A program made the translations under genes and the position numbers. A stretch of 64,000 bases of DNA from Microcosmobacter mediterraneus (GTDB taxonomy: Bacteria; Bacteroidota; Bacteroidia; Flavobacteriales; Flavobacteriaceae): assembly GCF_031846265.1 (NCBI RefSeq), contig NZ_JAVRIA010000007.1:1-64000 (forward strand), read 5' to 3'. Of this stretch, positions 7,799-15,961 are shown piece after piece; position 1 is the stretch's first letter; each line of letters starts with the position of its first letter. The notes under the pieces are model-generated. The model did no database searches and was not told where the DNA came from. It was given only the letters and a program-made list of their open reading frames with translations.

Positions 7799-10088
7799 AA
7801 AACTTTGCCTTTTATTACTTTTCATTTTTTCATTTAGTATTCTCAGAATACAGGCTCAAGAGAGCTCTAAAACTAATATTTCTCTTAAAGACTATATAGA
7901 GCAAATAGAAATTGAATACAGTGTTAGTTTCTCTTTTATTGATGATACTATTGAGGACATTAATATTCTAAAACCAACTAGTAAACTTAAATTATTAGCC
8001 TTACTAGATTATCTTTCAGCTAATACCAATTTAGAATTTAATGCTATAGATGATCGTTTTATTATAATAAGAAAGATATCCAAAGAAGAGAAACCACATC
8101 TTCAACAATTAGAAGAAGTCATTGTTACTAATTATTTAACTAGTGGTGTATCTAAAACCATTACTAATACAATTAAGGTTTCACCTGAAGATTTTGGTAT
8201 TTTACCAGGACTTTTAGAACCAGATCCTATGCAATCTATTTTAGCGCTTCCAGGAATTATTAGTGTTGACGAATTGGTGTCTGACATTAATATAAGAGGT
8301 GGAACACATGATGAAAATTTAATACTTTGGAATGGTATTAAGATGTACCAATCTGGTCATTTTTTTGGAATGATCTCTGCATTTAATCCTTATCTCACCA
8401 AAGACATTAATATCTCAAAAAATGGCACAAGTGTAAGATATGGTGATGGTGTCTCTGGACTCATAGATATGCGAAGTAATAATAGCATTAATAACGAGTT
8501 TAAAGCTGGTTTAGGTACTAATCTGGTTAATGTTGATGGTTTTTTAAAGCTGCCCCTTTCTAAAAAAACAGAATTGCAATTATCCGCTAGAAAAGGGATT
8601 ACAGACCTTATTTCTACACCAACATATAATCAATATTTCGATAGAATTTTTGAAGATTCAAACTTTAGAAATAATCTTAACCAAAACAACAACTACTCTA
8701 ATGAAGAATCCTTTGATTTTTATGATATAAGTTCTAGGATTCTTTATGATATTACTAAAAAAGATAAGTTACGCGTTAATTTTATTTCCATTTACAATGA
8801 CCTTAATTACAGCGAACTTTCTAATGGTAACAGCATTTCAAACAGTGAGTTACAACAAAAAAGCCTTGCTTTTGGATTAGATTACTTTAGAACCATTAAT
8901 AAAGATGTTACTGTTTCTGCTCAAGTCTATTATTCTACTTATGATTTAAGCGGAATAAATTCTGATGTACAGAACAATCAACGTATTACACAAGAAAACG
9001 AAGTAGAAGATTTAGGAATTAGACTCAACCTTTCTAAATCTGTAGATGATCGATTAAAACTATATACTGGTTACCAATTTAACGAAGTAGGCGTTAATAA
9101 TTTTGAAGATATTAGTAATCCTACTTTTAGACGAATAGAAAAACAGTTTAACAGAACTCACTCAATTTATGGTGAAGCTGAGTTTACTTCAAAATACAGA
9201 AAAACTTATATACGATTAGGTATAAGAACTAATTACATTGAGCAGTTTTCAAGATTTTACACTGAACCAAGAATTTCATTTAGCCAGAAACTTTCAAATG
9301 CTTTAAGGCTAGAAATTTTAGGTGAATTTAAAAGCCAGTCTATCAGTCAAATCATTGATTTACAGCAAGATTTTTTAGGTATTGAAAAGAGACGATGGTT
9401 GCAAGCCAATGATGAAAATATTCCACTTATAGAAAGCCAACAAATATCAGCAGGTTTACACTATAATAAAAATAGACTCCTTATTAGTGTTGAACCTTTT
9501 TTTAAAAATGTAGAAGGTATTACCACAAGAAGTCAAGGGTTTCAAAATCAATTTCAATTTGCTAATACTATTGGAAAATATACCATTACTGGTTTAGATG
9601 TTTTAGTAAATAAACAGTTTCATAAATTTAGTACTTGGATTAGCTATTCATTACATAACAATACTTATGAATTTGATAATTTAAATAATGGAATTTCTTT
9701 CCCTAACAATAAAGATGTAAGACATGCATTAAGTCTAGCCACAACTTACACAGAAAACAGATTTAAACTTGCATTAGGTGTCAATTGGCATACAGGTCGT
9801 CCTACTACATTACCAACTAATATAAACAATACTTCTGGTGGAATCATTACTTATAATGATCCTAATAGCTCTAGAGTAAACGAATATTTACGAGCAGATT
9901 TTTCGGCTAATTATAACTTTAAGATAAATAGTACTAAAGCTGTACTTGGCTTATCTGTTTGGAATATTTTTGATAGAGATAATACCATTAATACTTATTT
10001 CACTAGAGATAACAATAATGCTATCAGACAAATTGATAATTCATCTTTAGGTATAACACCAAATTTAAGTTTTAGAGTTGCGTTTTAA
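7788..10088 (+). CDS. TonB-dependent outer-membrane receptor with N-terminal STN signalling domain
   Basis: The GTG start at 7788 opens a 766-residue protein with a signal peptide (to about residue 24, RIQAQ), an STN domain (about 30-100), a TonB-box-like stretch near LEEVIVTNYL, a plug (about 125-230, with NIRGGTHDENLILWNG and YGDGVSGLIDMRS) and a 22-strand-type barrel ending in an aromatic residue (RVAF). STN domains relay ligand binding to FecR, so this receptor probably both imports and signals. The usual Bacteroidota carboxypeptidase-like domain before the plug is absent. The substrate cannot be read from the sequence. It overlaps fecR upstream. Confidence 0.93.
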   Translation: MNTKKLCLLLLFIFSFSILRIQAQESSKTNISLKDYIEQIEIEYSVSFSFIDDTIEDINILKPTSKLKLLALLDYLSANTNLEFNAIDDRFIIIRKISKEEKPHLQQLEEVIVTNYLTSGVSKTITNTIKVSPEDFGILPGLLEPDPMQSILALPGIISVDELVSDINIRGGTHDENLILWNGIKMYQSGHFFGMISAFNPYLTKDINISKNGTSVRYGDGVSGLIDMRSNNSINNEFKAGLGTNLVNVDGFLKLPLSKKTELQLSARKGITDLISTPTYNQYFDRIFEDSNFRNNLNQNNNYSNEESFDFYDISSRILYDITKKDKLRVNFISIYNDLNYSELSNGNSISNSELQQKSLAFGLDYFRTINKDVTVSAQVYYSTYDLSGINSDVQNNQRITQENEVEDLGIRLNLSKSVDDRLKLYTGYQFNEVGVNNFEDISNPTFRRIEKQFNRTHSIYGEAEFTSKYRKTYIRLGIRTNYIEQFSRFYTEPRISFSQKLSNALRLEILGEFKSQSISQIIDLQQDFLGIEKRRWLQANDENIPLIESQQISAGLHYNKNRLLISVEPFFKNVEGITTRSQGFQNQFQFANTIGKYTITGLDVLVNKQFHKFSTWISYSLHNNTYEFDNLNNGISFPNNKDVRHALSLATTYTENRFKLALGVNWHTGRPTTLPTNINNTSGGIITYNDPNSSRVNEYLRADFSANYNFKINSTKAVLGLSVWNIFDRDNTINTYFTRDNNNAIRQIDNSSLGITPNLSFRVAF

Positions 10089-10125
10089 TCATTTATATTT
10101 GATATCAACCAATCGTATTACTTCT

Positions 10126-11388
10126 TTGAATTACAGCAGGAAAAACAATTTTATTTTAGTCATTTTAGTTAGCCTTTTTAATGTAAAAAGTTTCTCGCAA
10201 GAATTAAAAATACATAAGGATACATCTTCATTCTTTGGAGCAGAAATACTAGTTGGTAAAACAATGGAGGCCAATACAGACTTTCCTGAAACCAATCTTC
10301 AACTGGGTTTTAATATCAATTACACACAAAACAATATAACAGAGAACAAACTTTGGGCACCTTGGTTAGGGTTTCCAAAAACAGGAATATCATTCGGTAT
10401 TTACGATTTTGGTAATACTGAAAAAATTGGAAGAGCTTACACACTAATGCCATTTATGGAATTTAATATCTCTAAAAAGTGGAATCTCTACACAGGTGTT
10501 GGTTTATCATTTATGGACACACAATTTAATACCATTACAAATCCATTTAATAAAGCAATCACTACAGATCTGAACTGGTCCTTTAAGTCGTTTTTCTACT
10601 ACAACTTATTTAAGTTAAAGAGCACTGATTTTAGATTAGGTTTAGGTTATGTACATCATTCTAATGGACATACAAGGTTGCCAAACCAAGGTTTAAATTC
10701 GTTTTTAGCAAGTATTGCAGCAAGTTTTAAATCTAGTGAAGAACAAGATGTAGAAGAACTAGTTATTAATAAAACACCAACACGTCAAACCTATTATTCA
10801 GTAAGAGCTGGTTTAGGCCAAAATGTACTTTCAGAGGTATTTAATGATAAAAAAGAAGTCTATTCTTTTGCTGTTTCTGCAGGTAGAATACACAACAATA
10901 CCTTTAAATTTGGTGGAGGAATTTATTATCGATTTTACGAACATTATTACGATTATATAAAAAATGACGAAGAACTTGTAAATACCATGTATCCTCATTT
11001 TAGAGAAGATCCCTTTGCTTATGCTTCAAATCTTGGAATTTTTGGCACAGCTGAGCTTCTTCTTGGTCATATTGGGATTGAGGTGGATTTTGGCTTAAAT
11101 ATTTCAAAACCATTTTATAAAATAGATTGGATGCTTAATCAAGGTTATGATTTTGTAAACTCGCAAGGTGAAACCATAGTAGTTTTGGGAGAATTAGACA
11201 CCTATTATGAGATAAAACGTACTATATCAAGTAAATTAGGGCTTAAATATTATTTCATTTCAAATGATAAAACACCAAAACATAATTTCTTTATTGGTGC
11301 GCATATTAATGCTAACTTAGGTCAAGCTGATTTTACCGAACTTAGTTTTGGTTATGTAAGACGTTTTAATCTGTTTAATAAAAAATAA
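10126..11388 (+). CDS. Acyloxyacyl hydrolase (PagL-like lipid A deacylase), two barrel-like halves
   Basis: The motif YVHHSNGHTRLPNQG matches the PagL active site (His-Ser within HHSNG); PagL removes the 3-O-acyl chain of lipid A in the outer membrane. The N-terminal half (to about 215) is PagL-like; the second half (about 225-420) is another beta-rich barrel-type segment ending in GYVRRFNLF. No ATG lies before the signal peptide (NNFILVILVSLFNVKSFSQ). I chose TTG 10126; TTG 10078, overlapping the receptor gene, is the alternative. Its placement directly after the TonB receptor suggests it belongs to the same sigma-controlled operon. Confidence 0.82.
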   Translation: MNYSRKNNFILVILVSLFNVKSFSQELKIHKDTSSFFGAEILVGKTMEANTDFPETNLQLGFNINYTQNNITENKLWAPWLGFPKTGISFGIYDFGNTEKIGRAYTLMPFMEFNISKKWNLYTGVGLSFMDTQFNTITNPFNKAITTDLNWSFKSFFYYNLFKLKSTDFRLGLGYVHHSNGHTRLPNQGLNSFLASIAASFKSSEEQDVEELVINKTPTRQTYYSVRAGLGQNVLSEVFNDKKEVYSFAVSAGRIHNNTFKFGGGIYYRFYEHYYDYIKNDEELVNTMYPHFREDPFAYASNLGIFGTAELLLGHIGIEVDFGLNISKPFYKIDWMLNQGYDFVNSQGETIVVLGELDTYYEIKRTISSKLGLKYYFISNDKTPKHNFFIGAHINANLGQADFTELSFGYVRRFNLFNKK

Positions 11389-11392
11389 TACC

Positions 11393-11941
11393 ATGTCACC
11401 AGAAGAATTAGAACAACTCAAATTCCCTGTAGGAACGTTTCAAAAACCAAATACTATAACTCAAGATTATATTGAAGAATGCATTAACACCATTGAAGCT
11501 TTTCCTCAAAACATTAAAGATCAAATTAATGGATTAGATCTAAATGCCTTAAATTATAAATACAGACCTAACGGTTGGAACATAAAACAAGTGGTACATC
11601 ATTGCGCAGATAGCCACATGAATAGTATTATACGTTTTAAGTTAGCATTAACCGAAAACACTCCAACGATAAGACCTTACTATGAAGATCGTTGGGCAAC
11701 ATTAATTGATGGTAATGACAACAACCTAGAAAACTCATTGCATATACTTACAGGAGTTCATGGAAAACTAGGTAAATTATTGAGGAACATTTCTAAAGAA
11801 GACTTAAAACGAGAATTTGTTCATCCTGAACATGGAAAGCATTTTAGCTTAGAAGAAACTATTGGTATTTATGCATGGCATAGTAATCACCATTTAGCAC
11901 ATATTAAACAAGCATTAAAATTTAAAGGTGCCTTTAACTAG
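11393..11941 (+). CDS. YfiT/DinB-family putative metal-dependent hydrolase or bacillithiol-transferase-like protein
   Basis: This 182-residue cytoplasmic four-helix DinB-fold protein carries the YfiT signature: KYRPNGWNIKQVVHHCADSH and, near the C-terminus, WHSNHHLAHI, which together supply the three metal-binding His residues. Relatives include thiol transferases such as BstA and uncharacterised metal hydrolases, so the substrate cannot be named. It starts 4 bases after the PagL-like gene and probably ends the operon begun by the sigma factor. Confidence 0.88.
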   Translation: MSPEELEQLKFPVGTFQKPNTITQDYIEECINTIEAFPQNIKDQINGLDLNALNYKYRPNGWNIKQVVHHCADSHMNSIIRFKLALTENTPTIRPYYEDRWATLIDGNDNNLENSLHILTGVHGKLGKLLRNISKEDLKREFVHPEHGKHFSLEETIGIYAWHSNHHLAHIKQALKFKGAFN

Positions 11942-11964
11942 GTTCACCAGACATTTTGTCAAGA

Positions 11965-11998
11965 TTTAGTATTGGCAAGATTGTTGACTTTAGTATTG
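11965..11998 (+). repeat. Direct repeat ahead of a small secreted-protein gene
   Basis: TTTAGTATTG occurs at 11965-11974 and again at 11989-11998, 24 bases apart. The second copy contains TAGTATTG, close to a TAnnTTTG box, directly abutting the ATG at 12000. It could be a regulator site or chance in AT-rich DNA. Confidence 0.3.
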
Positions 11999-11999
11999 C

Positions 12000-12338
12000 A
12001 TGATATTAGGTAAACACATTTTTGTTGTTTTAAGTTTTGTGCTTAGCCTTAGTTTAGCACAAATTCCGATAACTCATAGGCACCGATTATCAGATCCTAT
12101 CCAAGCAGAATGGGTGTTATACAATACTGATGACATATCATCATTTAACATCTATAAAACTCATACTAAAAATGATTTTTATCACAAGCTTTTAGACTTT
12201 AATACACGTATCATTAATTATCAGATTTTAAATTCTATTACGCTTAAAAAAATCAGTTTTTTATTCAAATTTTATAAAAGTGATGTTAATTATAAAGCGT
12301 TACAACCGCTTATAATTTCTAATAAACTATGGTCTTAG
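12000..12338 (+). CDS. Small hypothetical exported protein
   Basis: This is a 112-residue protein that I do not recognise. It has a hydrophobic N-terminus (about 6-20, IFVVLSFVLSLSLAQ) that looks like a signal peptide, then a polar region rich in Ile, Asn, Lys and Tyr. No enzymatic motif is seen. It lies on the plus strand between the YfiT gene and another tiny membrane-anchored protein. The coding call rests on the N-terminal signal and the frame remaining open to 12338; it could also be a lineage-specific orphan. Confidence 0.5.
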   Translation: MILGKHIFVVLSFVLSLSLAQIPITHRHRLSDPIQAEWVLYNTDDISSFNIYKTHTKNDFYHKLLDFNTRIINYQILNSITLKKISFLFKFYKSDVNYKALQPLIISNKLWS

Positions 12339-12401
12339 GATTACAAAATTCTTCGCCTAGTTTATAACCTGCATAAATACTAAATGCAATAACATCATCT
12401 T

Positions 12402-12578
12402 ATGAATTTTAAAAAAGCAATGCGATTAGCGGCGTTAATTCTGCTCATTGCTCTAGCCTGCGTATTACCTGTTCCAATAACAACGTACAGGAAAGATAAT
12501 TTACCTAAACATTTAATAGAAAACGTAGATATTAAAGAAGAAGACGATAAAGAAAATGATCTTGAATTATTTTCATGA
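12402..12578 (+). CDS. Small hypothetical membrane-anchored protein (58 aa)
   Basis: ATG 12402 to TGA 12578 encodes 58 residues: a basic start (MNFKKAMR), one hydrophobic segment (LAALILLIALACVLPVP) and an acidic tail (KEEDDKENDLE). The sharp charge split is typical of real small membrane proteins. Cys21 lies at the end of the hydrophobic stretch but not in a convincing lipobox. Function unknown. It lies between the 112-residue orphan and the larger membrane protein at 12663. Confidence 0.5.
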   Translation: MNFKKAMRLAALILLIALACVLPVPITTYRKDNLPKHLIENVDIKEEDDKENDLELFS

Positions 12579-12662
12579 AATTTAAACTTTTGAATGTAAC
12601 TTAATGTATATTAAAAGGACTAATACTGTAAATCCTAATATTATAATTTTAAGTTTATCCTA

Positions 12663-13706
12663 ATGTATAAAACAGTAATAAAAAAACAAGACATACTGGC
12701 TTTAAGTCTTCCTGCTTTAATTGTGCTCAGTTCATATGCATTAGTGATTTCTAATGTATTTAATAGTAACCCAAACATATTATCAATTGGCATAACATTA
12801 GACTTATTACTCACCTTACCTTTTGTATATTTTTTGACGATTAGAAAAACTAAGATTCCAAAAACGTCACTGGTTCCTGTTCTGATTTTTGGTATTGTAA
12901 TAGCTAATTTTATCATCCCTAAAGAACATCAAAACTTACTATCAGCATTTAAAACTTGGGCTTTACCAGTTATTGAACTCGCTGTATTCTCTTTTGTAAT
13001 TTATAAAGTAAGTGAAGCCATTAAACGTTATAAGCAAGAGAAAAATACAACAAACGATTTTTACACAGTATTAAAAAATACATGTCATACTATTTTTCCT
13101 AAAATTCCTGCCAAACTGGTTGCAACAGAAATTGCTGTTTTTTATTATGGCTTAATACTTTGGAAAAAGAAAACTCTAAAGGTAAATGAATATTCGTATC
13201 ATAAAGATAGTGGAACCATTGGACTACTTATTGCTTTTATATTTCTCATTGCTATAGAAACTGTGGCTATACATTTACTACTAGCGCAATGGAGTACTCT
13301 AACGGCTTGGTTATTAACTGGATTGAGTATTTACACAGCATTTCAAATTCTTGGATTCTTAAAATCTATGAGCCAAAGACCAATAATAATTAACGATAAC
13401 AATTTGTACTTATGTTATGGCATCATGGCAGAAACTACTATAAATATTAACACCATTGAATCTATTGAGTTGTCATCAAAATCTTATGATGAGGACGTAA
13501 ACTTTAAAAAACTATCTATTCTTGGAGGATTAGAGTCACATAATGTTATTATAAAACTCAAAAACACTGAAACTCTAAACGGACTTTATGGAGGCACGAG
13601 GTGTTATACACGTATTGGTTTGTATGTGGATGATAAAGCAGCATTTGTTAAAGTAATTAATGCTAAAATCGCATCATTACATACGCTCAGGTACACCAAT
13701 ACCTAA
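12663..13706 (+). CDS. Conserved hypothetical integral membrane protein
   Basis: This 347-residue protein has about six hydrophobic segments (near 14-30, 40-58, 70-85, 95-113, 188-210, 215-233). Its C-terminal third (about 245-340) is soluble and resembles a PH-like/YdbT-type domain (IIINDNNLYLCYG, TININTIESIELS). Homologues in Flavobacteriaceae are, as I recall, sometimes mislabelled beta-carotene monooxygenase; nothing here supports that. The last 30 bases overlap the 3' end of convergent argS. Confidence 0.7.
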   Translation: MYKTVIKKQDILALSLPALIVLSSYALVISNVFNSNPNILSIGITLDLLLTLPFVYFLTIRKTKIPKTSLVPVLIFGIVIANFIIPKEHQNLLSAFKTWALPVIELAVFSFVIYKVSEAIKRYKQEKNTTNDFYTVLKNTCHTIFPKIPAKLVATEIAVFYYGLILWKKKTLKVNEYSYHKDSGTIGLLIAFIFLIAIETVAIHLLLAQWSTLTAWLLTGLSIYTAFQILGFLKSMSQRPIIINDNNLYLCYGIMAETTININTIESIELSSKSYDEDVNFKKLSILGGLESHNVIIKLKNTETLNGLYGGTRCYTRIGLYVDDKAAFVKVINAKIASLHTLRYTNT

Positions 13707-15452
13707 AACAGAAAATGCATTTTTAATAGTTTTACCAACGGTCTGAGAAAGCTGTACTCTAAAGATTTTTTCTTCCTGTGAATCTGCTCCTAGGATGGAT
13801 ACATTTTGAAAAAACGAATTGTATAATTTCACAAGTTCATAAGTGAAATTAGCGACTAAAGCTGGACTGTAATCTTTTGCTGCTTGTTGTATTACTTCTG
13901 GAAAAAGTTGTGCTTGCTTAAGCAACTCCTTTTCTTTTATATGAAGATTTACTGAAACTTCTTTAGAAAAATCAAAATCAGCTTTTCTTAAAATAGATTG
14001 AATTCTAGCATAGGTATATTGAATAAATGGTCCTGTATTTCCTTGAAAATCTATCGACTCTTTTGGATCAAATAAAATACGTTTTTTAGGATCTACTTTT
14101 AGGATATAATACTTTAAAGCACCTAAACCTATGGTTTTATAAAGTGTCTTTTTTTCGTCTTCTGAATAGTCTTCTAGTTTTCCTAAATCTTTAGAAATCT
14201 CCTCTGCAGTATCAGCCATTTCAGTAATTAAATCATCAGCATCAACAACAGTACCTTCTCTACTCTTCATTTTTCCGCTAGGCAAATCTACCATACCATA
14301 ACTTAAATGGTACAGATTTTTAGCCCAATCAAAACCAAGCTTCTTCAAAATTAGAAAGAGGACTTTAAAATGATAGTCTTGCTCATTACCTACTGTGTAA
14401 ACCATTCCATTTACATCAGGATAATCCTTTAAACGTTGTATAGCAGTTCCTATATCTTGTGTCATATACACTGCTGTGCCATCTGCTCTCAATACAATTT
14501 TTTGGTCTAAGCCATCTTCTGTTAAATCACACCAAACTGAGCCATCATCTTTCTTAAAAAACACACCAGTTTTAAGACCTTCTGTAATAAATTCTTTTCC
14601 TAAAAGGTAGGTTTGACTCTCGTAATAATAAGCATCAAAATCAACACCAATATTTTTATAGGTTACATCAAAACCATCATAAACCCATTGGTTCATGGTT
14701 TCCCAAAGTTTAACTACCTCGTCATCACCAGCTTCCCATTGACGCAGCATCTCTTGAGCTTCAAGTAAAATTGGAGCGTTCTTTTTAGCATCTTCTTCAG
14801 TATATCCAGACTCTACTAAACCTTTTATTTGCTCTTTATAAGCATGATCAAACTTAACATAGTAGTTACCAACCAACTTATCACCTTTTAAACCAGTAGT
14901 ATCAGGAGTTTCACCATGACCAAAACGCTGCCACGCCAACATACTTTTACAAATATGAATACCTCTATCATTAATAATTTGCGTCTTGTAAACCTTTTGA
15001 CCAGAAGCCTTTAATATTTCTGCAACAGAGTATCCTAACAACACGTTTCTTACATGACCTAAATGCAATGGTTTATTGGTATTAGGTGATGAATACTCAA
15101 CCATAGTTGCGCCTTCATTTAAAGTCTTTACAAAACCATACGCATCATTATCCTTAATAGTATTAAAGAATTGCAAATAATAAGCATCAACTATTTCAAT
15201 ATTTAAAAAGCCTTTAACTACATTAAATGCTTTGACTTCCTCAACATGTTCCACCAAATACGAACCTATAGTTTCGCCAATAACAACAGGATTACCTTTT
15301 ACCACACGAAGCATTGGGAATACTACTACTGTAATATCTCCAGCAAATTCCTTTCTTGTAGATTGGAATTCAACACTATCTAAACTAGCATTAAATTTTG
15401 CTGAAATTGTAGCCTTAACATGCTGCTCTAAAAGCTCCTGAAGTGATATCAT
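13677..15452 (-). CDS. argS: Arginyl-tRNA synthetase
   Basis: This class I aminoacyl-tRNA synthetase attaches Arg to tRNA-Arg. Its 591 residues begin with the ArgS N-terminal additional domain (about 5-90), followed by the HIGH-type motif HLGH in NTNKPLHLGHVRN (near 130), the KMSKS-like GKMKSREGT (near 395), and an anticodon-binding DALR domain ending in the family-typical GIPVPERM-like tail (GIGVPERM). A TATCTTTG box lies 20 bases upstream. The gene converges with a membrane-protein gene and overlaps it by 30 bases. Confidence 0.98.
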   Translation of the reverse strand: MISLQELLEQHVKATISAKFNASLDSVEFQSTRKEFAGDITVVVFPMLRVVKGNPVVIGETIGSYLVEHVEEVKAFNVVKGFLNIEIVDAYYLQFFNTIKDNDAYGFVKTLNEGATMVEYSSPNTNKPLHLGHVRNVLLGYSVAEILKASGQKVYKTQIINDRGIHICKSMLAWQRFGHGETPDTTGLKGDKLVGNYYVKFDHAYKEQIKGLVESGYTEEDAKKNAPILLEAQEMLRQWEAGDDEVVKLWETMNQWVYDGFDVTYKNIGVDFDAYYYESQTYLLGKEFITEGLKTGVFFKKDDGSVWCDLTEDGLDQKIVLRADGTAVYMTQDIGTAIQRLKDYPDVNGMVYTVGNEQDYHFKVLFLILKKLGFDWAKNLYHLSYGMVDLPSGKMKSREGTVVDADDLITEMADTAEEISKDLGKLEDYSEDEKKTLYKTIGLGALKYYILKVDPKKRILFDPKESIDFQGNTGPFIQYTYARIQSILRKADFDFSKEVSVNLHIKEKELLKQAQLFPEVIQQAAKDYSPALVANFTYELVKLYNSFFQNVSILGADSQEEKIFRVQLSQTVGKTIKNAFSVLGIGVPERM

Positions 15453-15820
15453 AGTCTTATTTTATGAGACGTCAAAGATAGAACTTTTATTAAAATTTAA
15501 AGATGATAAGTTAGAGTAAAACTATAAAACAAATGCAAATTAATCCATAATATTAAATACATTTTCAAACTAAAAAATTAAAAGCTTTATTTCGCTTTTT
15601 AAGCACTGATAACATAAATTTAATGTATTGAATTACAGATATTTATATTAAATATGCAGTTCATCGATAAAGTGGTCGTTTTTCTATGATTTTATACACT
15701 TCATCGGAAGTTGGATTTCTTCATCTAAAATTACATTCCTTTAATCTATTATTTTGGTAGAAAAACCTAGAAATTAGGGTTTTCTGATGGATTTAGGCAA
15801 CTTTGAGAAGCTATTAATCA
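15453..15820. other. Intergenic region, argS / histidine kinase divergent
   Basis: AT-rich DNA with the argS promoter box at one end and an imperfect hairpin near 15761-15783 (AAAACC...TTAGGGTTTT) at the other. A 20-codon ORF (15787-15849) overlaps the next small gene and is not called. No RNA gene or repeat is recognised. Confidence 0.5.
15473..15480 (-). promoter_or_regulatory. Putative -7 promoter box of argS
   Basis: The minus strand reads TATCTTTG at 15480-15473, a perfect TAnnTTTG match, 20 bases upstream of the argS ATG. Confidence 0.55.
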
Positions 15821-15961
15821 ATGTCCCAAATATTGATGAATTTATCTAATGATGCATTAACACTATTGTTATTGTTTTTTGTGTTTGGACCATACCTCTC
15901 CCTCAAGGCTTATCAAACTCAGTATTACATTGCAATTAAAACGATCAAGCAAAGAGTATGA
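15821..15961 (+). CDS. Possible 46-residue membrane peptide, ATGA-coupled to a histidine kinase
   Basis: ATG 15821 opens 46 codons whose TGA (15959-15961) overlaps the ATG of the kinase gene (15958) as ATGA. The product has one hydrophobic segment (about 13-27, LTLLLLFFVFGPYLS) and a basic tail (IAIKTIKQRV), compatible with a single-pass inner-membrane peptide. I do not recognise a family. The exact stop-start overlap suggests translational coupling; it might instead be a leader ORF without a functional product. Confidence 0.45.
   Translation: MSQILMNLSNDALTLLLLFFVFGPYLSLKAYQTQYYIAIKTIKQRV

Noticed and set aside
12663..13706. Beta-carotene monooxygenase annotation for the membrane protein
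   Set aside because: None of the iron-binding His residues or the propeller fold is present.
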